From contig NZ_JAJKLK010000002.1 of the NCBI RefSeq assembly GCF_020982545.1, positions 33,185 through 97,184 on the forward strand: a DNA stretch of 64,000 bases, in the 5' to 3' direction. A program made the position numbers and the translations under genes. Source of the DNA: Streptomyces sp. MNU76. Its GTDB lineage: Bacteria; Actinomycetota; Actinomycetes; Streptomycetales; Streptomycetaceae. The notes beneath the pieces are model-generated. The model was given only the letters and a program-made list of their open reading frames with translations. It was not told the DNA's origin and searched no databases. Shown piece by piece: positions 28,109-36,219 of the stretch (the first letter of the stretch is position 1; each line of letters starts with the position of its first letter).

Positions 28109-30024
28109 CGCGTGGCCTCCTTCTCGAGCGAGACGGATCGGGTGGGCCGGGCTGCCCGGGGGCGCTCGTCGAGGCTCCGGAAGAACGTGAGGACGTGGTC
28201 CGTGACCTGGTTGGCGTAGCGGCTGTTGACCAGCAGGGTGTCGTGTCCCGCGCCCTCGACGATCACCGTCGCGCGGGGCGCCCCGCGGTGGGCCTCGGCG
28301 AGTTCCCGGTGCATCAGTAGTTGGTCGGGGTCGCGGTCCACGGTCCTTTGGGCGGAGATCACCAGGCCGGGCACGCCCTCGATCGGGTCGAGCTGCCCGG
28401 GGAAGGCCTTGAAGTCCTCCTGCAGCGCCGCCCATTCGCGGCGCGCCGCGTACCACATCCGCGCGTCGGAGTAATGGGCGAAGACCTTGTCGTGGTATGG
28501 GGCGGGCAGTTCCTTGATCCACCACGGGCGCGTGAGGAGGGCCCCGGTGCCGAGGCGCAGTGCCCGGCTCATGGAGGCGAAGCTGCTCTCCAGGCCGGCG
28601 CCGCTCACCCTCTGCTGGGCGGAGCGGTTGAACTGGTCCGGGTGCGAGGAGTCGAGGTACACGACGCCGTGTACCCGGTCGCCGAGGTGCTTGACGGCAC
28701 GGCGGACGAGTTCTCCGCCGACCGAGTGGCCGACCAGGATCACCTTGCGGTGCGGTGCCACGGCCCCGTTCACCAAGTCGACGAGGTCGTCGACGGACTC
28801 CGACAACTGGTAGGTGGTGGTCGCCCTGCGGCGGCTTCCGGCGTATCCGGCGCGGGCATAGACGATGACGCCGTAGTCGGTCTGGTAGGACAGGCGCTCG
28901 CTGATCCAGGCATAGTGCTCGCTGGTGGACAGCAGGCCGGCGGCGAACACGAAGACCGGCCGCTCGGCGTCGCCGACCGACATCGCCTCGTACTGGAGCC
29001 GGTTGCCGTGCCGGGTCGTCAGCACGCGAGAGGTCCGCCAGCCCTCGGTGGCGCGCATGCGCCGCTGTACGGCGGTGATGGCCGCGGCCGCCGTCGCCCC
29101 CGCGAGCACGGCGAGGGCGGCCGCCACAGAGCGGTCGTCGCGTCCCGCGATGGCGGGGTGAGTGCGGGGAGCCGAGGTGTAGGCGACCAGGGGGTGCATC
29201 GCGGGGAACGCGGTGGCGAACCTGCCGAGCCCCATGAGATAGCCGTTGGCCACGTGGAACGTGGCGGCGCTCGCGATGACGGGACGGGCCAGCCTGCCTC
29301 CCTTGAGATAGGCGAGCGGGAAGAGGCACTCCAGCGCCAGCACGCTGTGAGCGAGCAGCTTGGCGGCCCGGGGATTGTTCCGGAGCCAGGTGTACATGCC
29401 CTCGTGACCGTAGGTGTGGGTGCGCATGACGCCCGGAAGTGCGGAGCCGTCGCGCCATTCCGGGCCGAGCAGCTTGACCCAACCGGAGATCAGGTAGGAG
29501 AGGTTGGACTGAAGGGCGACGTACCACAGCAGGGCGTCCTTGGCGGCCGGCGAGGGCACCAGACGGGCGCCGCCGGTGGCGAGCTGCACGAGGGTCGCCA
29601 CCTGGTCGGCGCCGTCGCCGCCGTAGTGCTGACGCGGGCCGAGGAGGGCGGAGGTCGCACCGAGGAAGAGGCTGCCCGCCCCGCGCCAGCTGGACTTGCC
29701 CGGCAGGAGCATGGCTGAGGCGACCGCGGCCCGTGTGACGTGAAGGGCTGTCGTGGTCCGACGTCCGCTGGCCAGGTCGACCAGCCGGCGCAGCAGAGGA
29801 TTCGCATGCGCGATGCTGTTCTTGGCGATGTCCCAGTCGCTCATGCCCCCCTTGCCCATATCGTGGCGCTGGGACAGGTATTCGAGGGACGAGGTGAGGC
29901 TCGTCATGGCGGCCAACCGCTCCGACATGCCCAGCGCACGGTCCCGGCCGACCGGTATCGGGCTGAGCACCGCGGAAGCGACCCTGCCCGGCACTGCAGA
30001 AGTGATCCTTCGGACGAGTTTCAT
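28105..30024 (-). CDS. HTTM/SdpB-like membrane domain fused to alpha/beta hydrolase
   Basis: A 639-residue two-part protein. Residues ~60-330 form a multi-helix membrane region with GPRQHYGGDGADQVATLVQL (130-149) and LSYLISGWVKLLGPEWRDG (175-193), resembling HTTM/SdpB proteins that are related to vitamin-K-dependent carboxylases. Residues ~340-639 are an alpha/beta hydrolase with the nucleophile Ser434 in VGHSVGGE and the catalytic His594 in GAGHDTL, following VFVFAAGLLSTSEHYAW. I know of no described protein with this order of domains. It follows a strong hairpin after the peptide gene and is coupled to the NWKFFAPNP gene. Probable role: maturation or hydrolysis of the cluster peptide at the membrane. 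Confidence 0.75.
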   Translation of the reverse strand: MKLVRRITSAVPGRVASAVLSPIPVGRDRALGMSERLAAMTSLTSSLEYLSQRHDMGKGGMSDWDIAKNSIAHANPLLRRLVDLASGRRTTTALHVTRAAVASAMLLPGKSSWRGAGSLFLGATSALLGPRQHYGGDGADQVATLVQLATGGARLVPSPAAKDALLWYVALQSNLSYLISGWVKLLGPEWRDGSALPGVMRTHTYGHEGMYTWLRNNPRAAKLLAHSVLALECLFPLAYLKGGRLARPVIASAATFHVANGYLMGLGRFATAFPAMHPLVAYTSAPRTHPAIAGRDDRSVAAALAVLAGATAAAAITAVQRRMRATEGWRTSRVLTTRHGNRLQYEAMSVGDAERPVFVFAAGLLSTSEHYAWISERLSYQTDYGVIVYARAGYAGSRRRATTTYQLSESVDDLVDLVNGAVAPHRKVILVGHSVGGELVRRAVKHLGDRVHGVVYLDSSHPDQFNRSAQQRVSGAGLESSFASMSRALRLGTGALLTRPWWIKELPAPYHDKVFAHYSDARMWYAARREWAALQEDFKAFPGQLDPIEGVPGLVISAQRTVDRDPDQLLMHRELAEAHRGAPRATVIVEGAGHDTLLVNSRYANQVTDHVLTFFRSLDERPRAARPTRSVSLEKEATR

Positions 30025-30070
30025 AAGACCTCTTCTCCTGGTACTTTAGAAAAGTTTTCTTGCGTGCGGC

Positions 30071-30119
30071 GGGACCCGCTGTCGGACCAGAACAGCCCTC
30101 TGGTCCGACAGCGGGTCCC
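30071..30119 (-). terminator. perfect 20-bp hairpin between the peptide gene and its operon
   Basis: GGGACCCGCTGTCGGACCAG (30071-30090) pairs without mismatch with 30100-30119 around a 9-base loop. It lies 21 bases after the stop of the 118-residue peptide gene and 47 bases before the HTTM-hydrolase start. There is no long U-run, so it could be a partial terminator or an RNA-stabilising stem that makes the peptide transcript more abundant than the rest. Confidence 0.75.
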
Positions 30120-30139
30120 TAGGCGTTCACCGCCGGCTG

Positions 30140-30496
30140 TCAGAAGAACTGCGGCGCACCGCCGGCCGGCGGCGCACCGCCGGCCGGCGGCGCACCGCCG
30201 GCGGCCGCGGCGTCGGCGGCCGCGGCGTCGGCGGCCGCGGCGTTCTGGGCGTTGGCCTCTGCCGCCAGGTTGTTGGCTTCCTCCTGCTGGGCGACACCCA
30301 CCGTGGCGGCGCCGGCCTCCACGGCGGCGCCGGCCGCCTCGGCGGCGCCGGCCGCTCCGCCGTTGCCGTTGCCCGCGTTGTTCCGGTTCCGGTTCCGGGC
30401 GACCCGCGGGGTGCCCAGGGTCGGGCGAGCGGCGAAGTAGACGACACCCTCGACGGGGATTTCCGTGTTGTTCAGCGCTTTCTCGATGCTGCTCAT
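30140..30496 (-). CDS. Ala/Gly/Pro-rich 118-residue candidate precursor peptide
   Basis: The first 38 residues look like a structured leader (SSIEKALNNTEIPVEGVVYF, then AARPTLGTPRVARNRNRN). Residues 39-100 are almost only Ala, Gly, Asn and Glu, with three A-D-A-A-A-type units, and the end is three G-G-A-P-P-A-type units closing in PQFF. The protein lacks Cys, Lys after the leader, and Trp. GGAGGA is 9 bases before the ATG at 30496. The gene leads the operon of HTTM-hydrolase, exporter and methyltransferase and is followed by a strong hairpin, as expected for a highly made precursor. The mature product is unknown. Confidence 0.65.
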   Translation of the reverse strand: MSSIEKALNNTEIPVEGVVYFAARPTLGTPRVARNRNRNNAGNGNGGAAGAAEAAGAAVEAGAATVGVAQQEEANNLAAEANAQNAAAADAAAADAAAAGGAPPAGGAPPAGGAPQFF

Positions 30497-30550
30497 TTCT
30501 TTGGTCCTCCGCATTCGGGACTTCGGAAGTTCTTTTCTTCCTGCGTCCTT

Positions 30551-30577
30551 CTGGAGATAACAATAGAGTCTCTCCAG
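30551..30577 (-). promoter_or_regulatory. dyad in the promoter region of the peptide operon
   Basis: CTGGAGA (30551-30557) and TCTCCAG (30571-30577) form a perfect 7-bp dyad around 13 bases, 55-81 bases upstream of the peptide start, in a locally A+T-rich stretch (30530-30620). It is a candidate operator or leader stem; the binding protein is unknown. Confidence 0.4.
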
Positions 30578-30688
30578 TCGCCCTCGCATCGATAAAAATG
30601 CCTATTGTCGAGTGACGTCTTCGCGCCGAAACGGACATTCTGTGGGGAACGGAATCCGGATGGTCGGCCGCCGCACGTACGACGGCAC

Positions 30689-30724
30689 GGAAAAGGCCTG
30701 GACTGAATCTTCCAGGCCTTTTCC
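30689..30724. terminator. bidirectional hairpin terminator
   Basis: GGAAAAGGCCTGGA (30689-30702) and TCCAGGCCTTTTCC (30711-30724) form a perfect 14-bp stem with an 8-base loop, with T- and A-runs within the stem ends that give a U-tract on either strand. It separates the phytoene-dehydrogenase/IS side from the peptide operon. The insertion sequence has landed 9 bases beyond it. Confidence 0.75.
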
Positions 30725-30733
30725 GGGACTCGT

Positions 30734-32122
30734 ACTACAGCCTCAGATCTTGAGGTTGTGATCGGTTCTGTTCGGGTTGTCGCCAGGGGCGGAGGCGGTC
30801 GGGCAGGGAGTCGCCGCGCCGGTTGTAGTGGCTGACGGTGGCCCGGGTCTGGTGCAGGGCTCGCCAGTGGTGCTGCTGGAGGTGGTAGGCGTCGCTGTGG
30901 TGGGCGGTCAGGGCGGTGGCCGCGAGGAGACAGGCGAGGGCCGGGACGGTCAGCCGGATCAGCGGAAGGTGCTCCTTCCCGCTGTTGTCTGCGCTTTTCC
31001 CTCGCCTGCCGGATTGGGGCCGGTGGGCTGCCCGGTGGGCACGGACGCGGGTTCTGAGTCGGGGCGGCGGGCGCGCTGGACGGTCAGGAAGGCCAGGGCG
31101 AGCATCGCGCAGGTGACGTGTCTGTGCCAGGAGGTCCAGCGGCGGACCTGGTACTGGCCGAGGCCGGTGATCTGTTTGGCAAGCTCGTTGTTCTCCTCGA
31201 TCTTCCAGCGGACCCCGGCCCTCACGATCGCCTTGGTGACCGGGTCGTCGGCGGGGGCATGGACGAGGAAGTACGCGTACTCGAAGTCCACCCGGCCGCC
31301 GGCCAGTTGCTTCTCCTCGGTGCTGCGGCGGATCGGCAGCCGGTGGGCGAAGCCGTCGGCCGGCATCTGTCCGGGCAGGGTGACCGGCACCGCGAGCACG
31401 TAGCGGATCTTCCGCTCGTGCAGCCAGGACCTGAGAGCGGGGTCCTTGCCGTAGTCCGCGTCGGCGGCCACCCAGGAAAACGGCAGCCCGCCGGCCGCCG
31501 CGCCGGCCAGCATGGCGATACCAACTGCGGCTTGGTGGCGAAGGCGACTTCGTCGGGGACCCCGGCCGCCCGGCACCGCTCACGGTCTCCCGTCCAGCAC
31601 TGAGGCAGGTACAGACGCCGGTCATAGAAGGTGTGGCCGCTCGCAGCGGCGTAGGTGAGCATCACCATGACCTGGCAGTTGCGGACATCGCCGGTCGTGC
31701 CGCAGTGCTGGTAGGCGACCCCGACGGACTTGTCCCCCTTCTTGATCACCTGGGTGTCGTCCAGCACCAGCGTCGCGCCCGGATCCCCCAACTCCCGTGC
31801 CACGTACGCCTGCACCTCGGCCAGCAGTCCGTCCGCGCTCCAGGACGCCTCGCCCAGAAACTTCTGGATCCGGTGCGGAGTGGCATGCCCGGCCCGCCCG
31901 GCCATCGTCCAGCCGTTCTTCCGGCCCAGGTCCGACAGCAGCCCCTCGACGAGATCGGCGAACACCTCCCGCGGCTCCGGCCGGGCGAACAGATGCCTCA
32001 ACCCACCCGTCAGAGCGGCCAGTTCCTCCGCCCACCCCTCAACGTGCTCCGCACTCACATCCATCAGCATGACCAGACAACGGTCAGCACCGATCACCAG
32101 TCACAAGATCTGAGGCTGTAGT
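30734..32122 (-). mobile_element. IS701-family insertion sequence, 1389 bp, with target duplication
   Basis: The ends are perfect inverted repeats of 19 bp (ACTACAGCCTCAGATCTTG at 30734-30752; its complement at 32104-32122). Both are flanked by the direct repeat ACTCGT (30728-30733 and 32123-32128), a 6-bp target duplication. The transposase inside is broken by two frameshifts, so the copy can move only if helped in trans. Intact ends and target duplication suggest a fairly recent insertion. IS701 members more often duplicate 4 bp, so the 6-bp repeat is a little unusual. Confidence 0.9.
30735..32064 (-). pseudogene. IS701-family transposase with two frameshifts
   Basis: A DDE transposase: FADLVEGLLSDLGRKNGWTMA, then GATLVLDDTQVIKKGDKSVG holding the first acidic residues, RRLYLPQCWTGDRERC, WVAADADYGKDP with the second Asp, and the late RWKIEENNELAKQITGLGQY with the Glu. 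The frame shifts by one base near 31525 (after ATKPQL, before GIAMLAGAAAGG) and again near 30975 (before KEHLPLIRLTVP), each explained by a missing G. The N-terminal start is probably the ATG at 32064. No functional protein can be made without frameshifting. Confidence 0.85.
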
Positions 32123-32151
32123 ACTCGTGTCGACCGCAGCGGCTTCCCGGT

Positions 32152-33582
32152 TCAACTCCTCGCGTGCAGCCGCCCGAGATGACGCAGAGCCGACGCGGCG
32201 GCGTTCGCGCCGCACATGCCGTGGGCGCCGGCGCCCGGCGGCGTGGCCGCCGAGCAGATGAACATGCCCGGCACGCCGGTGCTGTAGGGGTCGAGCGCGG
32301 CGCGGGGGCGCATGACCAGCTGGAAGGCGGTGTTCGCCCCGGCGACGATGTCACCGCCGACGTAGTTCGGGTTGTACTCCTCGAACCCGGCCGGCGGGCG
32401 GACGGCCATGTCCAGGACCCGCTCGCGGAAGCCGGGCGCGAAGCGCTCGATCTGCGCGACGATCGCCTCCGTGGCGTCGCCGTCGTAGCCGTGCGGCACG
32501 TGCGCGTACGTCCACACGGGATGGAGGTCGCCCTTCGAGCGCCGGGGGTCGGCCAGATACTGCTGCCCGACCAGCACGAACGGCCTCTGCGGCATACGGC
32601 CGGCGTGCACGGCCCGCTCGGTGGCGGCGACCTCCGCGTAGGGACCGCCGAGGTGGACGGTGCCCGCCCGGCGGGCCGCCGGGTTCGTCCAGGGCACACC
32701 GTCCTGGACGGCGAAGTCCACCTTGAAGGCGCCGGGGCCCTGGCGGTAGCGCCGGTAGGCACGGGCCACCCGGCCCGGCAGCAGATCCCCCAGGATGTCG
32801 GCCACCGCCCCGGGGGCCACGTCGAAGAGGACCAGGTCGGCCGGGGGCAGGTCGGCCCGGGAACGCACGCGCGCCCCGGTCTCGACGCGCCCGCCGAACT
32901 CCGTGAGCCGGGCGGCCAGCGCGTCGCTGATCGCCCGGGAGCCGCCGGCGGCCACCGGCCAGCCGTGCCGGTGGCCGGCGGCGATGATCGTCAGACCGAT
33001 CGCGGCGCTCGCGGGCCGGTCGAACGGGCGGAAGGCGTGCGCGGCCACGCCGGCGAAGAGGGCGCGGGCGCTCTCGGACCGCCATCGCCGGGCAACCGCC
33101 GCGGTCGGCAGCAGGGCCCGCGGCCCGAAGGCCGCGAGCCGCACGGGATGGCGCGGCACGTGCGCGAGGGGGCGCATGAGGTCCTCGGCCAGCGCGTCGT
33201 AGCCGTTCACGAGCGGCCCGAAGGTCCGCCGCCACCTGCGGCCGTCGCCCTCAGGGAGACCCTCCGCCGTCTCCTCGACCGACCGGTGCAGGACCCCTGC
33301 CTCGCCGGAGTCCAGCGGATGCACGCAGTCGATCTCCGGCAGGCACCAGGTCAGCCCGTGGCGGCCGAGGTCCAGGCTCCGCAGGAACGGCGAGCCGACG
33401 GCCATGGGGTGGGTGGCGGAGCAGTGGTCGTGCAGGAGACCCGGTGTCAGTTCGCTGGTGCGGGTGCCCCCGCCGATGGTGTCGGCGGCTTCGAGGACGG
33501 TGACCTCGACGCCCTCCCGGGCGAGGAACACGGCCGCGGCGAGACCGTTCGGACCGCTGCCCACCACGACGGCCGTAGTCAT
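32152..33582 (-). CDS. phytoene-dehydrogenase-like FAD oxidoreductase
   Basis: A 476-residue flavoprotein of the CrtI/NAD(P)-oxidoreductase family. It starts with the dinucleotide-binding motif VVVGSGPNGLAAAVFLAREG and ends with the FAD-closing segment GMFICSAATPPGAGAHGMCGANAAASALRHL (in pieces: MFICSAATPPGAGAHG, MCGANAAASAL). The mid part GGSRAISDALAARLTEFGGRVETGARV is also typical. These enzymes desaturate or isomerise polyunsaturated chains, but this subgroup is found outside carotenoid clusters and its substrate is unknown. GGGAGACGT precedes the ATG. The IS701 copy lies 30 bases downstream of its stop. Confidence 0.82.
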   Translation of the reverse strand: MTTAVVVGSGPNGLAAAVFLAREGVEVTVLEAADTIGGGTRTSELTPGLLHDHCSATHPMAVGSPFLRSLDLGRHGLTWCLPEIDCVHPLDSGEAGVLHRSVEETAEGLPEGDGRRWRRTFGPLVNGYDALAEDLMRPLAHVPRHPVRLAAFGPRALLPTAAVARRWRSESARALFAGVAAHAFRPFDRPASAAIGLTIIAAGHRHGWPVAAGGSRAISDALAARLTEFGGRVETGARVRSRADLPPADLVLFDVAPGAVADILGDLLPGRVARAYRRYRQGPGAFKVDFAVQDGVPWTNPAARRAGTVHLGGPYAEVAATERAVHAGRMPQRPFVLVGQQYLADPRRSKGDLHPVWTYAHVPHGYDGDATEAIVAQIERFAPGFRERVLDMAVRPPAGFEEYNPNYVGGDIVAGANTAFQLVMRPRAALDPYSTGVPGMFICSAATPPGAGAHGMCGANAAASALRHLGRLHARS

Positions 33583-33818
33583 ACGTCTCCCGCGTCCGCT
33601 CGACGATCGCGCCGGTCTGCCCGGCGCGCGGTGGTGCACGGTGCGCGGTGGTGCACGGAAAAGAATTGAACGGGCCCCGCGAAGGGCCCGTTCGGGCCGA
33701 TTCACCACTCTGCGGGACGAAGGAAGGCCGTCCCGGCGCCTTTGGCTCTCCCACGATAGAGCGATCGGCCGTCCCGGCGCGATTCGCAGAATTGCCTAAT
33801 TCACGGCCCCCGGATCGC

Positions 33819-35177
33819 CTAACTGGCGTCCCAGTTCATGTCCGGTTCGGGCTCGGAGGGTGCGTGCGGCTTCGCATGGCGTCCGGAGGTTCGACGGGAG
33901 ACCGGACCCGATGCGGAACCCGGCGCGGCGCCCTCCTCGGATTCCTGGAGCTCGGCTTTCGGGAGCACCGGGAAATGCGCGATGAGCCACCAGCCACCCT
34001 CGTCGTCCGGCCCAGCCGTCAGGGAGCCGCCGACCGCCTCCGCCCGCTCCCGCAGCCCGATCAGCCCGTAGCCGCCACGACCGCCCGTGGGACGGGAGAC
34101 CCGCCCCGTGGGCCCCTCATTGTAGACGTCGACCCGCAGCAGGTCGTCGCGGGTGCGGTGGACGCGCACCGTGGCCTGGGTGCCCGGAGCGTGCCGCCGT
34201 ACGTTGGTCAGCGCCTCCTGCACCACCCGATGGACCGCCGAACCCACCTCGGGCAGCAGACCGCTTCTGCGGGCGGCTCCGGTGATCTCCAGCTGGGCGG
34301 TCGAACCGTCGCCCTGGCTGCTGAACTCCGAGACGAGCTTTGTGAGTTCGCCGTACGGCTCCTCGGGGCGTTCGAGGGAGACCTGTTCGCCGTCCTCGCG
34401 CAACACCCGGATCAGACGGCGCATGGAGTCCATGGTCCGCTGCCCGGCCTCGGCGATGTTGCCCAGGATGGGGCCGACCTGGTGGGGCTCGCTCTCGTGG
34501 ACGACAGTGGCGGCGTGCGCCTGCGCGATGATGCCCGTCACGTGGTGGGCGACGAAGTCGTGCAGTTCCCGGGCGAGTTGGATCCGCTCGGCGAGCCTGA
34601 CGGCGGCGATCGTGCGCCGGCGCCGGGCGTCCAGGGTGCGCAGGTAGCACCCCGCGCCGACGGCGCCACCGACCGCGAACGTCAGCAGGAACGGGTACGT
34701 GAGGGTGATCCCCGTACCTCCTGTGCGCAGGGGCTCGTCGATGACGCTGGCCCCCATCGCGGCGGCCAGCGCGAAGGCGACCCGGGGCCGGGCCACCCGG
34801 CGGCAGGTGCGGGCGAGCAGGACCAGCATGCACGCCGTCTCCAGCAGCCCCCACTGGGGCATGGCCCAGCCCGTCAGGGAGATGCTCAGGGTCACCGTCG
34901 ACGAGACGGCCGCGGCGGCCCCGGTACGCCAAGTGATGCTCAGCCGTGATTCGGGCACGAGCACCAGGGCCAGGGCGGCGGGGCCCGTCACCAGCGGCAA
35001 CCAGTCGAGAGGGCCACGATGGTGCGACACGATGATGCCGACGTCGAGCAGCCACAGCACACCCAGCGCCGGGTACAGGGCGTGGCGGTCCAGCCGTCGC
35101 GCGGGTAGCCGGGGGCGGCCGTCGTGGTGCGGCTGGGTTGCTCGTGCCGAGAGTGCCCCGAGTGACGAAGTTGTCAT
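33819..35177 (-). CDS. NarL-type sensor histidine kinase
   Basis: A 452-residue sensor with about five membrane helices (residues ~35-205), a DHp domain of the HisKA_3 type with the phospho-His in LARELHDFVAHHVTGII, and a HATPase_c domain with VVQEALTNVRRHAPG (N-box) and GGYGLIGLRERAEAVGG (G-box). The C-terminal ~50 residues are a Ser/Pro/Glu-rich tail. It lies 99 bases after its response regulator in the same direction. Stimulus unknown; it sits near the peptide operon, but linkage is only by proximity. Confidence 0.9.
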   Translation of the reverse strand: MTTSSLGALSARATQPHHDGRPRLPARRLDRHALYPALGVLWLLDVGIIVSHHRGPLDWLPLVTGPAALALVLVPESRLSITWRTGAAAAVSSTVTLSISLTGWAMPQWGLLETACMLVLLARTCRRVARPRVAFALAAAMGASVIDEPLRTGGTGITLTYPFLLTFAVGGAVGAGCYLRTLDARRRRTIAAVRLAERIQLARELHDFVAHHVTGIIAQAHAATVVHESEPHQVGPILGNIAEAGQRTMDSMRRLIRVLREDGEQVSLERPEEPYGELTKLVSEFSSQGDGSTAQLEITGAARRSGLLPEVGSAVHRVVQEALTNVRRHAPGTQATVRVHRTRDDLLRVDVYNEGPTGRVSRPTGGRGGYGLIGLRERAEAVGGSLTAGPDDEGGWWLIAHFPVLPKAELQESEEGAAPGSASGPVSRRTSGRHAKPHAPSEPEPDMNWDAS

Positions 35178-35276
35178 AGAACCGGAGGCTAGGCATGTAC
35201 ATGCTTCCCCGGCAGAAGGTGGATCGATGTGTGGGAAGCGTCATAGATCCATTACAGGACGTTCGCGGAATCCCCG

Positions 35277-35954
35277 TCAGCGCCCGCTCCGTACCATCCC
35301 GTTGGCCCAGGCCCAGGCGGCCACCTCGACGCGATTGCGTACGCCGAGCTTGTGGTGGATGTGCCCCAGATGTGTCTTCACGGTGGACAGCGACAGACAC
35401 AGCTCGTCGCTGATCTCCTGATTGGTTCGGCCCACCGCGACCAGACGGGCCACCTCCAACTCCCGTGCGCTGAGCGAGGATTCGGGCACCCCGGTGCCCT
35501 CCGCCGGGGCCGCCGACCGCTCCTCCAGATGCTTCAGCAGCCGGACTGTCACCGCGGGCGAGACCAGCGCGTCACCGCGGGCCGCCGCCCGCACCGCCTC
35601 GATCAGCAGCGCGGGCGCCGCGTCCTTGAGGAGGAAGCCGCACGCTCCGTTGCGCAGAGCGATGTTGAGGTAGTCGTCCTGGTCGAAGCTGGTGACCACC
35701 ACCACCTGGGTCGGGTGTGTGGCCCCCGGTCCGGCCAGCAGCCGGGTCACCTCCAGCCCGTCCAGCTTCGGCATCCGGATGTCCACCAGACACACATCCG
35801 GCCGCAAGGCGCGCGCCGCCTCCACGCACGCGAGTCCGTCGGCCGCCTCTCCGATCACCTCGATGTCCTCCTGGGCGTCGAGGATGAGACGGAAACCGGC
35901 CCGGATCAGATCCTGGTCGTCGGCGATCATCACACGTGTGGGGGTGGTGCTCAC
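35277..35954 (-). CDS. NarL/FixJ-type response regulator
   Basis: A 225-residue regulator. The receiver has acidic DD pair in MIADDQDLIRAG, the phospho-Asp in VCLVDIRMPKLDGLE, the Thr/Ser switch in VVVTSFD and Lys in FLLKDAAP. The C-terminal LuxR HTH reads LSARELEVARLVAVGRTNQEIS and LSLSTVKTHLGHIHHKLGV. The GTG at 35954 (V-S-T-T-P-T-R) gives the usual N-terminus; ATG codons at 35966 and 35978 are possible. It is transcribed before the sensor kinase and is its likely partner. Confidence 0.9.
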   Translation of the reverse strand: MSTTPTRVMIADDQDLIRAGFRLILDAQEDIEVIGEAADGLACVEAARALRPDVCLVDIRMPKLDGLEVTRLLAGPGATHPTQVVVVTSFDQDDYLNIALRNGACGFLLKDAAPALLIEAVRAAARGDALVSPAVTVRLLKHLEERSAAPAEGTGVPESSLSARELEVARLVAVGRTNQEISDELCLSLSTVKTHLGHIHHKLGVRNRVEVAAWAWANGMVRSGR

Positions 35955-36219
35955 GCGGCCGAGCATGCCATGGATCATCCGCCCGGTCCGCCGATTCCGG
36001 GAAGCGGGCGGGCGAACTCCCTTGCCGAATCGGGCGGTTGGCGCATTCCCGGCGAAAGTTCCGCCCCGGAGCGAGGGGCCGAGGCCGATCGGCCGATGAC
36101 TACCGCCAGGTATCGGTCGAATGGTCGATGGCCGTTGCCCGGGTGTCACGGAAGAGTCACAGCGCAGCCAACGAACGACAGCGGGTCCTCGACCCCTACT
36201 TTGAACAAGGCAGGCACCC

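Noticed and set aside
30150..30260. CRISPR-like repeats in the peptide gene
   Set aside because: Units of 15-18 bases follow the codons of GGAPPA and ADAAA without unique spacers; they are coding repeats.
24356..30496. Assignment of the peptide operon to lanthipeptides, lasso peptides or daptides
   Set aside because: No LanM/LanB/LanC, no asparagine-synthetase-like or transglutaminase-like protein, and no aminotransferase/dehydrogenase pair is present; the precursor tail has no Cys, Ser or Thr.
32152..33582. Carotenoid biosynthesis gene crtI
   Set aside because: There is no phytoene synthase, GGPP synthase or cyclase nearby, so only the broader family was assigned.
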